DNA of 64,000 bases. Origin: Micrococcus sp. (GTDB lineage Bacteria; Actinomycetota; Actinomycetes; Actinomycetales; Micrococcaceae). The stretch lies in assembly GCA_029961105.1 (NCBI GenBank), contig JASBVO010000005.1, forward strand, positions 100,406 through 164,405, written 5' to 3'. Each line of letters begins with the position of its first letter. Positions within the stretch are counted from its first letter, which is position 1. Under the pieces are notes generated by a model. That model worked only from the letters and a program-made list of their open reading frames with translations. It was not told where the DNA came from and ran no database searches. Of this stretch, positions 1 through 10,166 are shown piece by piece. Made by a program: the position numbers and the translations under genes.

Positions 1-178
1 CCAGGGCCATCAGGCCGCGGCGGGTGTGGTGGTCGTGCTTGTGCGACTTCAGGTGCTCCGTCAGGTCCGAGATGCGGCGCGAGAGCACGGCGATCTGGAC
101 TTCGGGGGACCCGGTGTCACCCTCGTGGGTGGCGTATTCCTTGATGATGGACGTCTTGACGGCGGGGTCGAGTGCCAC
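1..178 (-). CDS. rpsO: 30S ribosomal protein S15 (3' end outside window)
   Basis: Partial gene: the first 59 codons are visible and the C-terminus lies off the left edge. The reading frame, which is not in the ORF track, begins with GTG at 178 and reads [20 protein letters not shown], then [12 protein letters not shown] and [11 protein letters not shown], the conserved core of S15. S15 binds 16S rRNA early in assembly of the small-subunit platform. A good ribosome binding site (AAGGAG) sits just upstream of the GTG. The family is usually 89 residues, so about two thirds is present. Confidence 0.95.
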   Translation of the reverse strand, partial: MALDPAVKTSIIKEYATHEGDTGSPEVQIAVLSRRISDLTEHLKSHKHDHHTRRGLMAL

Positions 179-258
179 GCGAACTCCTTACGAGTTGTGC
201 CGCGATCAACAACGGCGGTCCCGCCACCGCGGACTGCAGCGGGCGCCAGCCGTCCATC

Positions 259-1053
259 CTAGCAGAGCGGACGGGTCTCGCACCGCCAGGCGCTGGTCAC
301 GTACGGCAACTCCAGCCGCTCACCGGGCGCGTGGCCCAGGTGCTCGAGCAGGTACCAGTCCAGGTTGGCCCGCATCCGCTCCCGCACGGCGTCCGTGGCC
401 CGCAGGTGGTAGGACCGGGTGGCCATCAGCTCGTGCAGGCCCTCCGGGGTGATCGCCTGGGCCCAGTGCCACCACCGGCCCTCGGGTGCGGTGAACCGCT
501 CCCCCACGACCGGCGGCTGCCGCGGCGGGTGCACGTCGCCGGCGTGCATGATCCGGCTGAGCCGGTGGACCCACGGGACCGAGGTGTCCAGCTGGTTGGA
601 GACGATGCCCAGCACGCCCGGTCCCGCACCGCCGCCCAGCAGCCGTGCCGCCTCAGCCGCCCCGTCCTCCGGGTCCATCCAGTGCCAGGACTGGGCGGCG
701 GTGACCACGTCCGCGCAGCCGTCGGGCAGCCCGGTCTGCTCGCCGCGGGCCTGCACGGTGCGGACCCGCGGCAGCGCGCCCCGCAGGACCTCGAGCATCG
801 CCGCCGAGGGGTCGACGGCGGTCACCTCCAGGCCGCGGGCGTCCAGCAACGCGGTGAACAGCCCGGTGCCGGCGCCCAGGTCCACGGCCGTCCGGGCGCC
901 GGCGGGCACCAGGAAGTCCACGACGCCGGCCGGATATGCCGGCCGGATCGCGTCGTAGCGCTCACCGGAGGCGTGGAACGCCTCGCCCGCCTCACGCCGG
1001 GCGGTGTCCGTCAGCCGGGGCGCCGCCGTCGGGCGTTGCGGGACGGCACTCAC
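259..1053 (-). CDS. Class I SAM-dependent methyltransferase
   Basis: 264 residues. The SAM-binding motif I is clear as VDLGAGTGLFTALL, followed by an acidic residue after the next strand (TAVDPS) and a motif II-like segment (ADVVTAAQSWHWMD). The HW dipeptide after the SAM fold is typical of the UbiE/Trans-aconitate-type branch acting on small molecules. The substrate cannot be told from sequence. The start overlaps the stop of ribF by 4 bp (ATGA), so it is probably translationally coupled and co-transcribed with ribF. Confidence 0.85.
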   Translation of the reverse strand: MSAVPQRPTAAPRLTDTARREAGEAFHASGERYDAIRPAYPAGVVDFLVPAGARTAVDLGAGTGLFTALLDARGLEVTAVDPSAAMLEVLRGALPRVRTVQARGEQTGLPDGCADVVTAAQSWHWMDPEDGAAEAARLLGGGAGPGVLGIVSNQLDTSVPWVHRLSRIMHAGDVHPPRQPPVVGERFTAPEGRWWHWAQAITPEGLHELMATRSYHLRATDAVRERMRANLDWYLLEHLGHAPGERLELPYVTSAWRCETRPLC

Positions 1054-2000
1054 GGGGAGACGGCGAGGACGCGGCGGGTGCGGTCGACGTCGTCGGTCAT
1101 CTGGTCGATCAGCTTCGGGATGCCCTCGAAGGCCACCATGCCGCGCAACCGCTCGACGAACTCGACCGCGACCTGCTGTCCGTACAGGTCGAAGTCCTCC
1201 ACGGCCTCATCGGGCCGGTCGATGACGTGGGCCTCAACCACGCGGGAGACCCCGTCGAAGGTCGGGTTGGAGCCCACGGAGATGGCGGCCGGCCAGCGGC
1301 GGCCGGACTCCTCGTAGAGCCAGCCCGCGTACACGCCGTCGGCCGGGATCATGCCCTGGACCTCATCGGAGAGGTTGGCGGTGGGGAAGCCGAGTTCCCG
1401 GCCGCGGGCGAAGCCGTGCACGACCTCGCCGTGGACCCGGTGGTTGCGACCCAGCACGCCCGCGGCCTCGGCCACGTCGCCGGCCCGCAGCGCGTCCCGG
1501 ATCCAGGTGGAGGAGCACCGGCGGTCGTCGCCATAGTCGGCCACCGGGACGACGGTGAAGTGGTACTTCTCGCCCAGGGCGCGCATCGTGTCGAAGTCGC
1601 CGGCGTTCCGGTACCCGAAGCGCACGTCCCGCCCGACCACCACGGTGCGGGCATGGAGGGCGTTGACGATGACGTTGCGCACGAACTCCTCCGGGCTCTG
1701 CTGGGCGAACTCGAGGGTGTAGTGGATGACCACCAGGCCGTCCAGGCCCACCTGGGCCAGCAAGCGGGACTTCTCGGACAGGTCGGTGATGGACTCCTGC
1801 GGCTCGTTGGGCCGGTGGACCACGCGTGGGTGCGGGTCGAAGGTGATGGCGATCGCGCACAGCCCGGCGGACCGGGCGGTGGAGACCACGTGCTCCAGCA
1901 CCTGCCGGTGGCCCCGGTGCACGCCGTCGAAATTGCCGATGGTCACGACGGACGGCTCCAGTCCCGGTGGCACCTCGGCCAGTCCGTCCCAGTAGTGCAC
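1050..2000 (-). CDS. ribF: Bifunctional riboflavin kinase / FAD synthetase
   Basis: Converts riboflavin to FMN and then FAD in the cytoplasm. The N-terminal FAD synthetase domain shows the nucleotidyltransferase signature TIGNFDGVHRGH and the STWIRDALRAGD segment. The C-terminal flavokinase domain shows HGEVVHGFARGRELGFPTANL. I chose the GTG at 2000 (reading VHYWDGL) because GGAAGGA lies just upstream and homologues begin there. The ORF track extends to 2066, which adds an unsupported 22 residues. The product is about 316 residues, normal for the family. The methyltransferase gene follows with a 4-bp overlap. Confidence 0.95.
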   Translation of the reverse strand: MHYWDGLAEVPPGLEPSVVTIGNFDGVHRGHRQVLEHVVSTARSAGLCAIAITFDPHPRVVHRPNEPQESITDLSEKSRLLAQVGLDGLVVIHYTLEFAQQSPEEFVRNVIVNALHARTVVVGRDVRFGYRNAGDFDTMRALGEKYHFTVVPVADYGDDRRCSSTWIRDALRAGDVAEAAGVLGRNHRVHGEVVHGFARGRELGFPTANLSDEVQGMIPADGVYAGWLYEESGRRWPAAISVGSNPTFDGVSRVVEAHVIDRPDEAVEDFDLYGQQVAVEFVERLRGMVAFEGIPKLIDQMTDDVDRTRRVLAVSP

Positions 2001-2058
2001 TACGGTCCTTCCGCCTCGCCGTTCCTTCACGTCCCCGGGGTTCCGGGGACGTTGAACA

Positions 2059-2532
2059 TTATCCACCCGCTCCGGGGCGGCCTGCGACTTCGCCGCGTGG
2101 GCCCCGGACCGGCCGGTGGGTGAGCAGCCAGGCCAGGCCGAGGACGGGCAGCACCAAGGGGACGTAACCGTAGCCTGCGCCGAAGCGGCTCCAGACGGTG
2201 TCGTCGGCGAACAGCTGGGGGTCCAGCACGGTCCACAGGCCCACGCCGACCACCCCGACGAGTTCCACCGAGACGGACACCAGGGAGACGTACCAGGCGG
2301 TGCGCCCGGAACGCGCCAGGGACAGCGTGGCCACGATGTACACCGCGGCGGCGAACGCGGAGAGCAGGTAGGCCAGCGGTGCGGCGGAGAACTCCGTGGC
2401 GAGCTGGTACACCGACCGGGCGAAGGAGGACAGGGCGAAGACCGCGTAGACCATCACCAGGATGCGGCCCAGCCCCTGGTTGCGCTTCGGGCGCGCGGGA
2501 ACGCTTCCGGACTCGAGGACCTTCTCAGCCAA
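2059..2532 (-). CDS. Conserved actinobacterial membrane protein
   Basis: 157 residues with about four predicted membrane segments (around residues 25-43, 52-71, 84-106 and 122-140) and a basic, Gly-rich C-terminal tail after the last segment. I do not recognise a named family. It overlaps the upstream membrane-protein gene by 8 bp, so the two are probably co-translated. Together they sit between truB and ribF. No catalytic motif is visible. Confidence 0.75.
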   Translation of the reverse strand: MAEKVLESGSVPARPKRNQGLGRILVMVYAVFALSSFARSVYQLATEFSAAPLAYLLSAFAAAVYIVATLSLARSGRTAWYVSLVSVSVELVGVVGVGLWTVLDPQLFADDTVWSRFGAGYGYVPLVLPVLGLAWLLTHRPVRGPRGEVAGRPGAGG

Positions 2533-2887
2533 ACCAGATCACCTGCATCCTGTACAACATCACGAAGATGGTGGGGCCGACGGCGGCCATCACCAGGTTG
2601 GACCAGCGCGTCTTGTCCGTCACCGCCCAGACGAAGGCGATCACGGGCACGACCAGCGCGGTGAGCACGTAGCCCCAGAACTCCCAGGCCGCGCCCTGGA
2701 CCGGTTCGGCACCGGCCATCCGGAACGCCGCGCCGATGCCGTAGACGAGCAGGAACAGCTCGACGGCGGCGAGGGACAGGATCGAGGCGTCGTCCGGGAA
2801 CCGCCGCAGCGCCGTCATGACGACGCAGATGACCAGGGACACGGCGCACAGGGCCGTCCCGGCCCAGAACCAGGCGTCGAAGATCAC
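2525..2887 (-). CDS. Small integral membrane protein
   Basis: 120 residues and strongly hydrophobic, with about four membrane segments and short loops (VMTALRRFPDD and WAVTDKTRWSN). Its start overlaps the truB stop by 4 bp and its end overlaps the next membrane gene by 8 bp, placing it inside the truB transcription unit. The two adjacent membrane proteins may act together, but this is inferred only from the overlap. Function unknown. Confidence 0.75.
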   Translation of the reverse strand: MIFDAWFWAGTALCAVSLVICVVMTALRRFPDDASILSLAAVELFLLVYGIGAAFRMAGAEPVQGAAWEFWGYVLTALVVPVIAFVWAVTDKTRWSNLVMAAVGPTIFVMLYRMQVIWFG

Positions 2888-3831
2888 GGCGTACCGCCCG
2901 AGGGGGCCGGGGCGAAGACGATCTCGGGCTTGGCCTCCAGGCCTGTTCCGTCCCGGCCGGCCCGGTCGCTGATGAGCGCGACGACGGACCCGTCCGGGGC
3001 CTGCGCCGCCACCGTGCCCTCGCGGCCGGTCGGAGCGATCCGCCGGCCGAAGGACAGCTCCACGGCCTCGTCCGGGGTCAGCCGGCGCACGGGGAACAGC
3101 CCTGCGGCGGCCTCGGACAGCTCGGTCGCGGTGAACCGCCTGCCCAGCTGCTCGATGGTCACGGCATCCTCCACGGAGAAGGGCCCGACGACGGTGCGGC
3201 GCAGCGCCGTCAGGTGGCCCCCGGTCCCCAGCGCCTCGCCGAGGTCACGGGCCAGGGCCCGGATGTAGGTGCCGGAGGAGCAGTCCACCTCCACGTCCAG
3301 GTCCACGGCCCGCCCGCCGTCGAGGCGCCGGAAGCCGGTCAGCTCGAAGCGGCGGACGGTGACCGACCGGGCCTGCAGGGCGATGTCCTCACCGGCCCGG
3401 ACGCGGTCGTAGGCGCGCCGGCCGTCCACCTTGATGGCGGACACGGCCGAGGGCACCTGCTGGATCGCACCGGTCAGCGGGACCATGGCCGCACGCACCC
3501 GGTCCTCCGTGACGGCGTTCGCGAGCCTGGTCTGCAGGACCTCGCCCTCGGCGTCATCGGTCACCGTGCTCTGGCCGAGCCGCACGGTGGCCAGGTAGGT
3601 CTTGTCGGAGCCGGTGATCGCGGTGAGCAGGCGGGTGGCCTTGTTGAACCCGATCACCAGCAGGCCCGTGGCCATCGGGTCGAGGGTGCCGGCGTGGCCG
3701 ACCTTGCGGGTGCCGGCCAGCCGGCGGACCTTCCCGACGACGTCGTGGGAGGTCCAGCCGGCCGGCTTGTCCACCAGCACCAGCCCGGAGGCCGAGGTGC
3801 CGGGAGCGCCCTCGGGCAGCTCCCGGCTCAC
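2884..3831 (-). CDS. truB: tRNA pseudouridine(55) synthase TruB
   Basis: Makes pseudouridine 55 in the T-loop of tRNAs. The N-terminus shows LVLVDKPAGWTSHDVV and the catalytic motif AGTLDPMATG, with Asp51 as nucleophile, followed by YLATVRLG and the C-terminal TGGHLTALRRT segment. 315 residues, typical for actinobacterial TruB. The start overlaps the rbfA stop by 4 bp. rbfA-truB-ribF linkage is common in bacteria. Confidence 0.97.
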   Translation of the reverse strand: MSRELPEGAPGTSASGLVLVDKPAGWTSHDVVGKVRRLAGTRKVGHAGTLDPMATGLLVIGFNKATRLLTAITGSDKTYLATVRLGQSTVTDDAEGEVLQTRLANAVTEDRVRAAMVPLTGAIQQVPSAVSAIKVDGRRAYDRVRAGEDIALQARSVTVRRFELTGFRRLDGGRAVDLDVEVDCSSGTYIRALARDLGEALGTGGHLTALRRTVVGPFSVEDAVTIEQLGRRFTATELSEAAAGLFPVRRLTPDEAVELSFGRRIAPTGREGTVAAQAPDGSVVALISDRAGRDGTGLEAKPEIVFAPAPSGGTP

Positions 3832-4265
3832 CGGGGGCTGTCCTCGTCCCCGTCCGTGCGGTAAGGGTCGGCATCGCCCGCGAAGCTGGCGTTCTGCCGC
3901 AGGCGGGCCAGTTCGGCATCGCGTTCGCGGGCCTGCTGCAGGACTTGCTCGAGGTGGGCCGCGGCCTCGGGGACCTCGTCCGCCACGAACTCGAGGGTGG
4001 GCACCAGCCGGATGGTCAGCTGGCGTCCGACCTCGTGGCGGATGGTGCCCCGGTGGGTCTCGAGGACCTGCCGGGCACCCTCCGCGGCCTCATCGTCACC
4101 GAGGACCGTGTAGTACACGGTGGCGTGCTGCAGGTCGTTCGTGACCCGCACCTCGGTGATCGTGATCGACTCCGTCCGGTCGTCCTTGACCCGCTTTCGC
4201 AGGGCCTCGGCGACCAGCACCTTGATGCGTTGGGCCAGACGGCCCGCGCGTGCCGGATCGGCCAT
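3828..4265 (-). CDS. rbfA: 30S ribosome-binding factor RbfA
   Basis: 145 residues; KH-like factor for maturation of the 16S rRNA 5' end and cold adaptation. The family pattern is clear: RLAQRIKVLVAEALRKRVKDDR at the start, then ITITEVRVTNDLQHATVYYTVLG and RLVPTLEFVADEVPEAAAHLEQVL. It has a charged C-terminal tail. It follows infB after 35 bp and is coupled to truB by an ATGA overlap. Confidence 0.97.
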   Translation of the reverse strand: MADPARAGRLAQRIKVLVAEALRKRVKDDRTESITITEVRVTNDLQHATVYYTVLGDDEAAEGARQVLETHRGTIRHEVGRQLTIRLVPTLEFVADEVPEAAAHLEQVLQQARERDAELARLRQNASFAGDADPYRTDGDEDSPR

Positions 4266-4300
4266 GGGACTTCAGTCCTTTCTTCCGTGCCTGACGCGCA

Positions 4301-7207
4301 TCAGGCGCGCGGCTTCTCCTGCATCTCGAAGGTCTCGACGACGTCGCCTTCCTTGATGTCGTTGAAGCCGCCCAGGCCGATACCACACTCGTAGCCCTCG
4401 CGGACCTCGGTGGCATCGTCCTTGAACCGGCGCAGGGACTCGATCTTGAGGTTGTCCGCCACCACGGCGCCGTCCCGCACGAGGCGGGCGGAGGCGTTGC
4501 GTCGGATGATCCCGGAGCGCACGAGGGAACCGGCGATGTTGCCCCACTTGGAGGAGCGGAACACCTCGCGGACCTCCGCGGTGCCCAGCTGGACCTCCTC
4601 GTACTCCGGCTTGAGCATGCCCTTCAGCGCGTTCTCGATGTCATCGATCGCGTCGTAGATCACCGAGTAGAAGCGCATGTCCACGCCCTCCTTGTCGGCG
4701 AGGTCGGCGACTCGCTCGGCCGGACGGACGTTGAAGCCGATGATGATGGCGTTGTCCACGGTGGCCAGGTTGACGTCGTTCTGGGTGATCGCACCCACGC
4801 CGCGGTGGATGACGCGCAGCTGGACGTCATCCCCGACCTCGATCTCCAGCAGGGAGTCCTCGAGCGCCTCGACGGCACCGGAGGCGTCACCCTTGATGAT
4901 GAGGTTGAGGGTGTCGATCTTGCCCTCGGCCACGGCCTGGTCGAAGTTCTCCAGGGAGATCCGCTTGCGGCGCTTGGCCAGCATGGCGTTGCGGTCGGCG
5001 GCCTCACGCTTCTCGGCGATCTGCCGGGCCGTGCGGTCGTCCTCGGTCACCAGGAAGGTGTCACCGGCCCGCGGCACGGACGACAGTCCCAGCACCTGGA
5101 CCGGACGCGAGGGCAAGGCCTCCGAGACGTTCTCGCCGTCATCGTCGAACATCGCCCGGACGCGGCCGTGGGCATTGCCCACCACCATGTTGTCCCCGAC
5201 GCGCAGGGTGCCCGACTGGACCAGGACGGTGACCACGGAACCGCGGCCCTTGTCCAGGTTCGCCTCGATGGCCACGCCGCGGGCGCCCTTGTTGGGGTTC
5301 GCGGTGAGGTCCAGCGCGGCGTCCGCGGTCAGCAGGATGGCCGAGAGCAGGTCGTCGATGTTGAGGTTGTTCTTCGCCGAGACGTCCACGAACATCGTGT
5401 CGCCGCCGTACTCCTCGGGCACCAGGCCGTACTCGGTGAGCTGGCCACGGATCTTGTCCGGGGAGGCCTCCGGCTTGTCGATCTTGTTGACCGCCACCAC
5501 GATCGGCACGCCGGCCGCCTTGGCGTGGTTCAGGGCCTCGACGGTCTGCGGCATGACGCCGTCATCCGCTGCCACCACGAGCACGGCGATGTCCGTGACC
5601 TTGGCACCACGGGCACGCATGGCGGTGAACGCCTCGTGGCCCGGGGTGTCGATGAAGGTCAGCTTCCGCTCCGTGCCGTCGTGCTCGAAGTCCACCTGGT
5701 AGGCGCCGATGTGCTGGGTGATGCCGCCGGCCTCGCCCTCGATCACCTTGGTGGACCGGATGGCGTCCAGCAGGCGGGTCTTGCCGTGGTCGACGTGGCC
5801 CATCACGGTGACGACGGCCGGACGACGCTCGAGGTCCTCCTCGGTCTCGGCGGCCTGCTCGGCCTCGAGGTCGATGTCGAAGGTCTCCAGCAGCTCCTTG
5901 TCCTCGTCCTCGGGCGAGACGATCTCGATCGAGTAGCCGAGTTCCTCGGCGAGCACGGCGAAGGTGTCCTCGTCCAGGGACTGGTTGGCGTTGGCCATCT
6001 CACCGAGCTGGAACAGCACCTTCACCAGGGCTGCCGAGTCGGCATTGATCTTCTCGGCCAGGTCGGCGAGGGAGGAACCGCGGCGCAGCCGGATGCTCTG
6101 GCCGTTGCCGCGCGGAACCTTGACGCCGCCGATCTCGCGCGTCTGCTGCTCGAGCTCCTGGCGCTTCGCGCGCTTGGACTTGCGCTGCTTGCCGCGAGGG
6201 CCGCCACCGCGGCCGAACGCACCCTGGGTGCCACCGCGGGCGGTGCGGCCACCGCGCGGACCGCCACCGGCGGGACCGCCGCCGGTGCCGGCGCCGCCAC
6301 CGGGACGGCCACGGCCTCCCGGACGCGCCGAGGCGGGAGCGGGCTTGTTGATGTGGCCCGGCATCATGTTCGGGCTCGGACGCGGGCCGCCCGGACGCGC
6401 GGCCGCCGCACCGGTGCCGGTGCCTGCGCCGGCGGCCGGACGGGGACCGCCGGGACGCGGGCCGCCGGGGCGGGGACCGCCGGAGCGCTCCTCCGGACGG
6501 CCCGACCGCATGCCCTGCTTGGGCGCGAAGGGGTTGTTGCCCGGACGCGGGCCGCCGGGGCGGGGACCGCCCGGACGCGCACCACCGGTGCGGGCACCGG
6601 AGTCCTTCGAGGTGTAGGGGTTGTTCCCGGGGCGTGCTCCGCCCGGCTTGGGCGCGCCGGCGCGGGAGGGCTGGGCCGGACGGGGGGCACCCGGCTTCGC
6701 GGCCGAAGAGGGGGCCTTCGGCGCCGCAGGGCCCGGAGTCGGGGCGGCACTGCCGGGCGCCGGGGTCTTCTCGACGGCGGCCGGGGCCTCCGTGCCACCG
6801 GTGGGCTGCGGAGCCGGGGCCGGGGCGGCCGGCTTCTCGGCCTGGGCCGCCGGGGCGGTGGCTGCGGGCTTCTCGGCCGGGGCCGCGGGGGCCGGAGCGG
6901 CGGGCTTCTCAGCCGGGGCCTGGGCGGCGGGCTTCGGCGCTGCTGCGCCGGGCTTCGCGCCACCGGGCTTCGGGGCGGAGGCGTTGGGGGCACCGGCCTT
7001 CGCGCCGGCAGACGCGGCGGGGGCAGGGGCGTTCGAGGACTTGGGGGCGGCGTTCGCATAGGCGGAACGCAGCTTCTTGACCACCGGGGGTTCGATGGTC
7101 GAGGAGGCGGAGCGAACGAATTCGCCCATGTCCTGAAGCTTGTTCAGGGCCTCCTTGGATGAAATGCCGAGCTCCTTGGCGAGCTCGTGGACGCGGACCT
7201 TGGCCAC
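4301..7207 (-). CDS. infB: Translation initiation factor IF-2
   Basis: 968 residues. The GTPase delivers initiator tRNA to the ribosome. It starts at a GTG preceded by AGGAGA and encodes [16 protein letters not shown], the IF2-N domain. Residues about 50-340 are a low-complexity Ala/Pro/Gly/Lys stretch with repeated RPGGPRPGG units, as in other high-GC actinobacteria. The G domain follows with GHVDHGKT (G1), DTPGHEAFT (G3) and NKID (G4), then the C-terminal domains ending FEMQEKPRA. Several very long ORFs on the opposite strand (such as 4805-7162) are shadows of this biased composition. Confidence 0.98.
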   Translation of the reverse strand: MAKVRVHELAKELGISSKEALNKLQDMGEFVRSASSTIEPPVVKKLRSAYANAAPKSSNAPAPAASAGAKAGAPNASAPKPGGAKPGAAAPKPAAQAPAEKPAAPAPAAPAEKPAATAPAAQAEKPAAPAPAPQPTGGTEAPAAVEKTPAPGSAAPTPGPAAPKAPSSAAKPGAPRPAQPSRAGAPKPGGARPGNNPYTSKDSGARTGGARPGGPRPGGPRPGNNPFAPKQGMRSGRPEERSGGPRPGGPRPGGPRPAAGAGTGTGAAAARPGGPRPSPNMMPGHINKPAPASARPGGRGRPGGGAGTGGGPAGGGPRGGRTARGGTQGAFGRGGGPRGKQRKSKRAKRQELEQQTREIGGVKVPRGNGQSIRLRRGSSLADLAEKINADSAALVKVLFQLGEMANANQSLDEDTFAVLAEELGYSIEIVSPEDEDKELLETFDIDLEAEQAAETEEDLERRPAVVTVMGHVDHGKTRLLDAIRSTKVIEGEAGGITQHIGAYQVDFEHDGTERKLTFIDTPGHEAFTAMRARGAKVTDIAVLVVAADDGVMPQTVEALNHAKAAGVPIVVAVNKIDKPEASPDKIRGQLTEYGLVPEEYGGDTMFVDVSAKNNLNIDDLLSAILLTADAALDLTANPNKGARGVAIEANLDKGRGSVVTVLVQSGTLRVGDNMVVGNAHGRVRAMFDDDGENVSEALPSRPVQVLGLSSVPRAGDTFLVTEDDRTARQIAEKREAADRNAMLAKRRKRISLENFDQAVAEGKIDTLNLIIKGDASGAVEALEDSLLEIEVGDDVQLRVIHRGVGAITQNDVNLATVDNAIIIGFNVRPAERVADLADKEGVDMRFYSVIYDAIDDIENALKGMLKPEYEEVQLGTAEVREVFRSSKWGNIAGSLVRSGIIRRNASARLVRDGAVVADNLKIESLRRFKDDATEVREGYECGIGLGGFNDIKEGDVVETFEMQEKPRA

Positions 7208-7340
7208 GGTTCTCCTGTTCTGGTCCGCGCCGTGGCCTGCCGGGGAGTCTCAGCTCCTCCTAGGCCGCGTCAGACGGACCGATGTACGTCAAAGGTGTTC
7301 ATCGTTGGGCACTCATCGCTTGGTGCTCATCGGGTTTCCA

Positions 7341-7652
7341 TCAGATCTCTGACCCGCTCTCGTCGTTGTTCCTCAGTGCCGGTGCATCCGGATGTCCGGC
7401 GAGCAGGCCGGCCAGACCGGTCGCGTCCACCGGGCCTCGGAAGGCCCGGTTGAAAGCGCCGCGTTTCAGGGCTGCCTGCAGGCAAGCGGGATCCGGGTGG
7501 AGCCAGGCCCCTCGGCCCGGCATGCGGCGGCGCGGGTCGGGGACCACGGATCGGGAACCCGGGACACCGTCCAGCACCAGTCGCACCAGCTTGGTATGGT
7601 CCTCCCTGCCTCGGCAGCCGACGCAGGTCCGCACCGGGGTGTGTGCCTGCAT
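7341..7652 (-). CDS. ylxR: YlxR-family RNA-binding protein (RnpM)
   Basis: 103 residues. It has the YlxR/DUF448 signature RTCVGCRGREDHTKLVRLV and a second conserved block GRGAWLHPDPACLQAALKRGAFNRAF. The family binds RNA and in Bacillus modulates RNase P. It lies between nusA and infB, the usual location. A 133-bp gap separates it from infB. Confidence 0.92.
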   Translation of the reverse strand: MQAHTPVRTCVGCRGREDHTKLVRLVLDGVPGSRSVVPDPRRRMPGRGAWLHPDPACLQAALKRGAFNRAFRGPVDATGLAGLLAGHPDAPALRNNDESGSEI

Positions 7653-7743
7653 GAGGAGTCGTTCTGCCTTCGGAAGGGAAATGGACCTGCTCCAGTCTAC
7701 CCCAGTCGTCGTTCCGGCGCCCCTCCCGGGCCCGGAGCGGGAC

Positions 7744-8712
7744 TCAGGCGCCGTCCTCGCCCGCGATGTCGATGCGCCAGCCCGTCAGCTTCGCGGCCAG
7801 GCGCGCGTTCTGGCCCTCCTTGCCGATGGCCAGGGACAACACGTCCCGCGGCACGACCACGCGGGCGGACCGGGTGGCGGCGTCTACCACGGTGACCGAG
7901 CTCACGCGGGCCGGTGACAGCGCGCTGGCGATGAACCGCTCCGGGTCCTCGCTGTAGTCCACGATGTCGATCTTCTCGTCGTTCAACTCGCTCATCACGG
8001 CACGGACCCGCGAGCCCATCTCCCCGATGCAGGCACCCTTGGCGTTGACGCCGGGCTTGGCGGACCGCACGGCCATCTTCGTGCGGTGCCCCGCCTCGCG
8101 TGCCAGGGCGAGGATCTCGACCGAGCCGTCCGCGATCTCGGGCACCTCCAGCTCGAACAGCTTGCGGACCAGTCCGGGGTGCGAGCGGGACAGCGTGATC
8201 GACGGGCCCTTCAGGCCGCGGTGGACGTCCACCACATAGGCCCGCAGCCGGGTGCCGTGCGAGTAGTCCTCGCCGGGGACCTGCTCCGGCGGCGGCAGGA
8301 CGGCCTCGACGGAGCCGAGGCTGACCTGGATCATGTGCGGGTTCGTGCCCTGCTGGATGAGCCCGGAGATCAGCTCACCCTCCCTGCCCTTGAATTCCCC
8401 GAGGATCTGGTCGTCCTCGGCATCGCGCAGGCGCTGCAGGATGATCTGGCGGGCCGTGGAGGCGGCGATCCGGCCGAAGCCGGCAGGAGTGTCGTCGAAC
8501 TCGCCGACGGCCGTGCCGTCCTCATCGAGCTCGGTGGCCCAGATGGTCACGTGGCCGGTCTTGCGGTCCAGCTCGGCCCGGGCCTGTTGCAGGGCCCCCG
8601 GGGACTTGTGGTACGCGACCAGCAGGGCCTGCTCGATGGTGGGCACGAGCTTGTCCAGCGGGATCTCGCGCTCCTTCTCCAGCAGCCGCAGCGCGCTCAT
8701 GTCGATGTCCAC
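7744..8712 (-). CDS. nusA: Transcription termination/antitermination factor NusA
   Basis: 322 residues. It has the N-terminal RNA polymerase-binding domain ([20 protein letters not shown]), an S1 domain around residues 110-190 and two KH domains including [19 protein letters not shown] and [18 protein letters not shown]. It lacks the acidic C-terminal repeats of E. coli NusA, which is normal for actinobacteria. The GTG start at 8712 directly abuts the rimP stop and has GGAGG at proper distance. The internal ATG at 8700 is an alternative. Confidence 0.97.
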   Translation of the reverse strand: MDIDMSALRLLEKEREIPLDKLVPTIEQALLVAYHKSPGALQQARAELDRKTGHVTIWATELDEDGTAVGEFDDTPAGFGRIAASTARQIILQRLRDAEDDQILGEFKGREGELISGLIQQGTNPHMIQVSLGSVEAVLPPPEQVPGEDYSHGTRLRAYVVDVHRGLKGPSITLSRSHPGLVRKLFELEVPEIADGSVEILALAREAGHRTKMAVRSAKPGVNAKGACIGEMGSRVRAVMSELNDEKIDIVDYSEDPERFIASALSPARVSSVTVVDAATRSARVVVPRDVLSLAIGKEGQNARLAAKLTGWRIDIAGEDGA

Positions 8713-9291
8713 TCAGACCTCCGTGTCCAGTTGTTCGCGGGAGGCATCGCTGCCACCGGTGCTCAACTCTACCTGTACCCGACCCGGGCCGAGGCGGTCG
8801 TAGGCATGGCGTTCCGGCTCGCCCACCTTGGCGGGCATGCCCTTCTTGGCGCCGGGCCGCACCGGGACGAGCACCACGCCGGTCTCGTCCGCCGCCTGGA
8901 GGCGTCCCGTGATCTCCCGTTCACCCACCGGCACCGAGACCATGCGACCGACGTTGCGGCGCCAGTGCCGCGGCTCGGTCAGGGGACGCGAGACGCCCGG
9001 GGAGGACACCTCCAGCTGGTAGGCCTCGGCGCCGAGCTCCGGCAGGTGGTTCCCGGCGGCGTCCAGCGCGTCGGACACCGCGCCGGCCACGGCGGCCAGC
9101 TCGTCCAGGTCGAGCCCCGCGGTCCCCTCCGCACGGTCGACGACGACCTGCAGGGTGCGGTGCCCGGGCTCGCCGGCCACGGCGACGGACTCGAAGTAGA
9201 GCCCGACGGCATCGACGGCGGCTCCGACCAGCGCGGCCAGCGATCCGGGCTGGCGGTCGGCGGCCTCGGCAGTGGGGTGTTCAGCGGGCAT
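8713..9291 (-). CDS. rimP: Ribosome maturation factor RimP
   Basis: About 192 residues; acts in 30S subunit maturation. The family pattern is visible: VGLYFESVAVAGEPGHRTLQVVVDR, DLDELAAVAGAVSDALDA and YQLEVSSPGVSRPLTEPRHWRRNVGR. I chose the ATG at 9291 (MPAEHPT) with CGAGG upstream. The ORF track begins 13 codons earlier at a TTG without a good ribosome binding site. It heads the rimP-nusA-ylxR-infB-rbfA-truB series. Confidence 0.95.
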   Translation of the reverse strand: MPAEHPTAEAADRQPGSLAALVGAAVDAVGLYFESVAVAGEPGHRTLQVVVDRAEGTAGLDLDELAAVAGAVSDALDAAGNHLPELGAEAYQLEVSSPGVSRPLTEPRHWRRNVGRMVSVPVGEREITGRLQAADETGVVLVPVRPGAKKGMPAKVGEPERHAYDRLGPGRVQVELSTGGSDASREQLDTEV

Positions 9292-9355
9292 ACGTCCTCG
9301 GTTCGTCTCGACGGCGGGGTGTCGGCCCAAGGGTACCGGTCCCAGCTGGGATGGC

Positions 9356-10147
9356 TCAGGTCCACTCCAGGGCCACGTCGTAGCCCAGCCGGGCGATCAG
9401 CACGAACACCACGACGAGGAAGACCACGCGGATGAACCCGGCGCCGCGCCTGACGGCCATCCGGGCGCCCACGTAGCCCCCGACCATGTTGGCCACCCCG
9501 AGGATGAGCCCGAGGCCCAGCAGGATGTGGCCGGAGGGCAGGAAGAACGCGATGGCGCCGAGGTTGGTGGCCAGGTTGACGATCTTGGCCTTGGCCGAGC
9601 CCTGCAGGAAGTCATAGCCGAGCACCGCCACCAGGGCGATGACCAGGAAGGTCCCCGTGCCGGGGCCGAGCAGGCCGTCGTAGAAGCCGATGACCAGGCC
9701 GATGAGGACGGCGACGGCCAGGTGCCGCCGGCCCTCGTAGCGCAGCCCGGTGTCCCGGCCCAGCTGGGGCCGGGCCGCGGTGAACACGGCCACCCCGATC
9801 AGCGCCAGCACGATGACGGGCTTGATCACCCCGGCCGGCAGCAGCGTGGCGACGATCGCCCCGCCGAAGCTGCCGGCCAGGGCGACCGCGGCCATCGGCA
9901 GCGCGGTGCGCAGGTCCGGGTGCACGCGCCGGTAGTAGGTGACGGTGCTCGTCGTGGTGCCGAAGACGGAGCCCATCTTGTTGGTGGCCAGCGCCTGCAC
10001 GGGCGTGATGCCGGGCACCATCAGCAGCACGGGCAGCTGGAGCAGGCCGCCGCCGCCCACGACGGCGTCGATCCAGCCCGCCGCCAGTCCCGCCAGCACG
10101 ATCATCACCACCGTGGCGGCGGTGATGTCCTCCAGCCCTGTCAGCAC
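9356..10147 (-). CDS. TauE/SafE (TSUP) family sulfite/organosulfur exporter
   Basis: 263 residues with seven to eight membrane segments. The N-terminal motif GWIDAVVGGGGLLQLPVLL and the later GFYDGLLGPGTGTFLVIALV repeat are the two signature halves of the TauE/SafE (DUF81) family, whose members export sulfite, sulfoacetate or related anions. The true substrate is unknown. The GTG start is preceded by GGGGAAGGGA. It follows proS by 19 bp and is probably on the same transcript. Confidence 0.88.
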   Translation of the reverse strand: MLTGLEDITAATVVMIVLAGLAAGWIDAVVGGGGLLQLPVLLMVPGITPVQALATNKMGSVFGTTTSTVTYYRRVHPDLRTALPMAAVALAGSFGGAIVATLLPAGVIKPVIVLALIGVAVFTAARPQLGRDTGLRYEGRRHLAVAVLIGLVIGFYDGLLGPGTGTFLVIALVAVLGYDFLQGSAKAKIVNLATNLGAIAFFLPSGHILLGLGLILGVANMVGGYVGARMAVRRGAGFIRVVFLVVVFVLIARLGYDVALEWT

Positions 10148-10166
10148 CGTCCCTTCCCCGGGCGGA

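Noticed and set aside
4805-7162. 785-residue plus-strand ORF
   Set aside because: Antisense to infB. Composition and low-complexity Gly/Ala/Arg runs are those expected from the mirror of the GC-rich IF-2 N-terminus; no family features.
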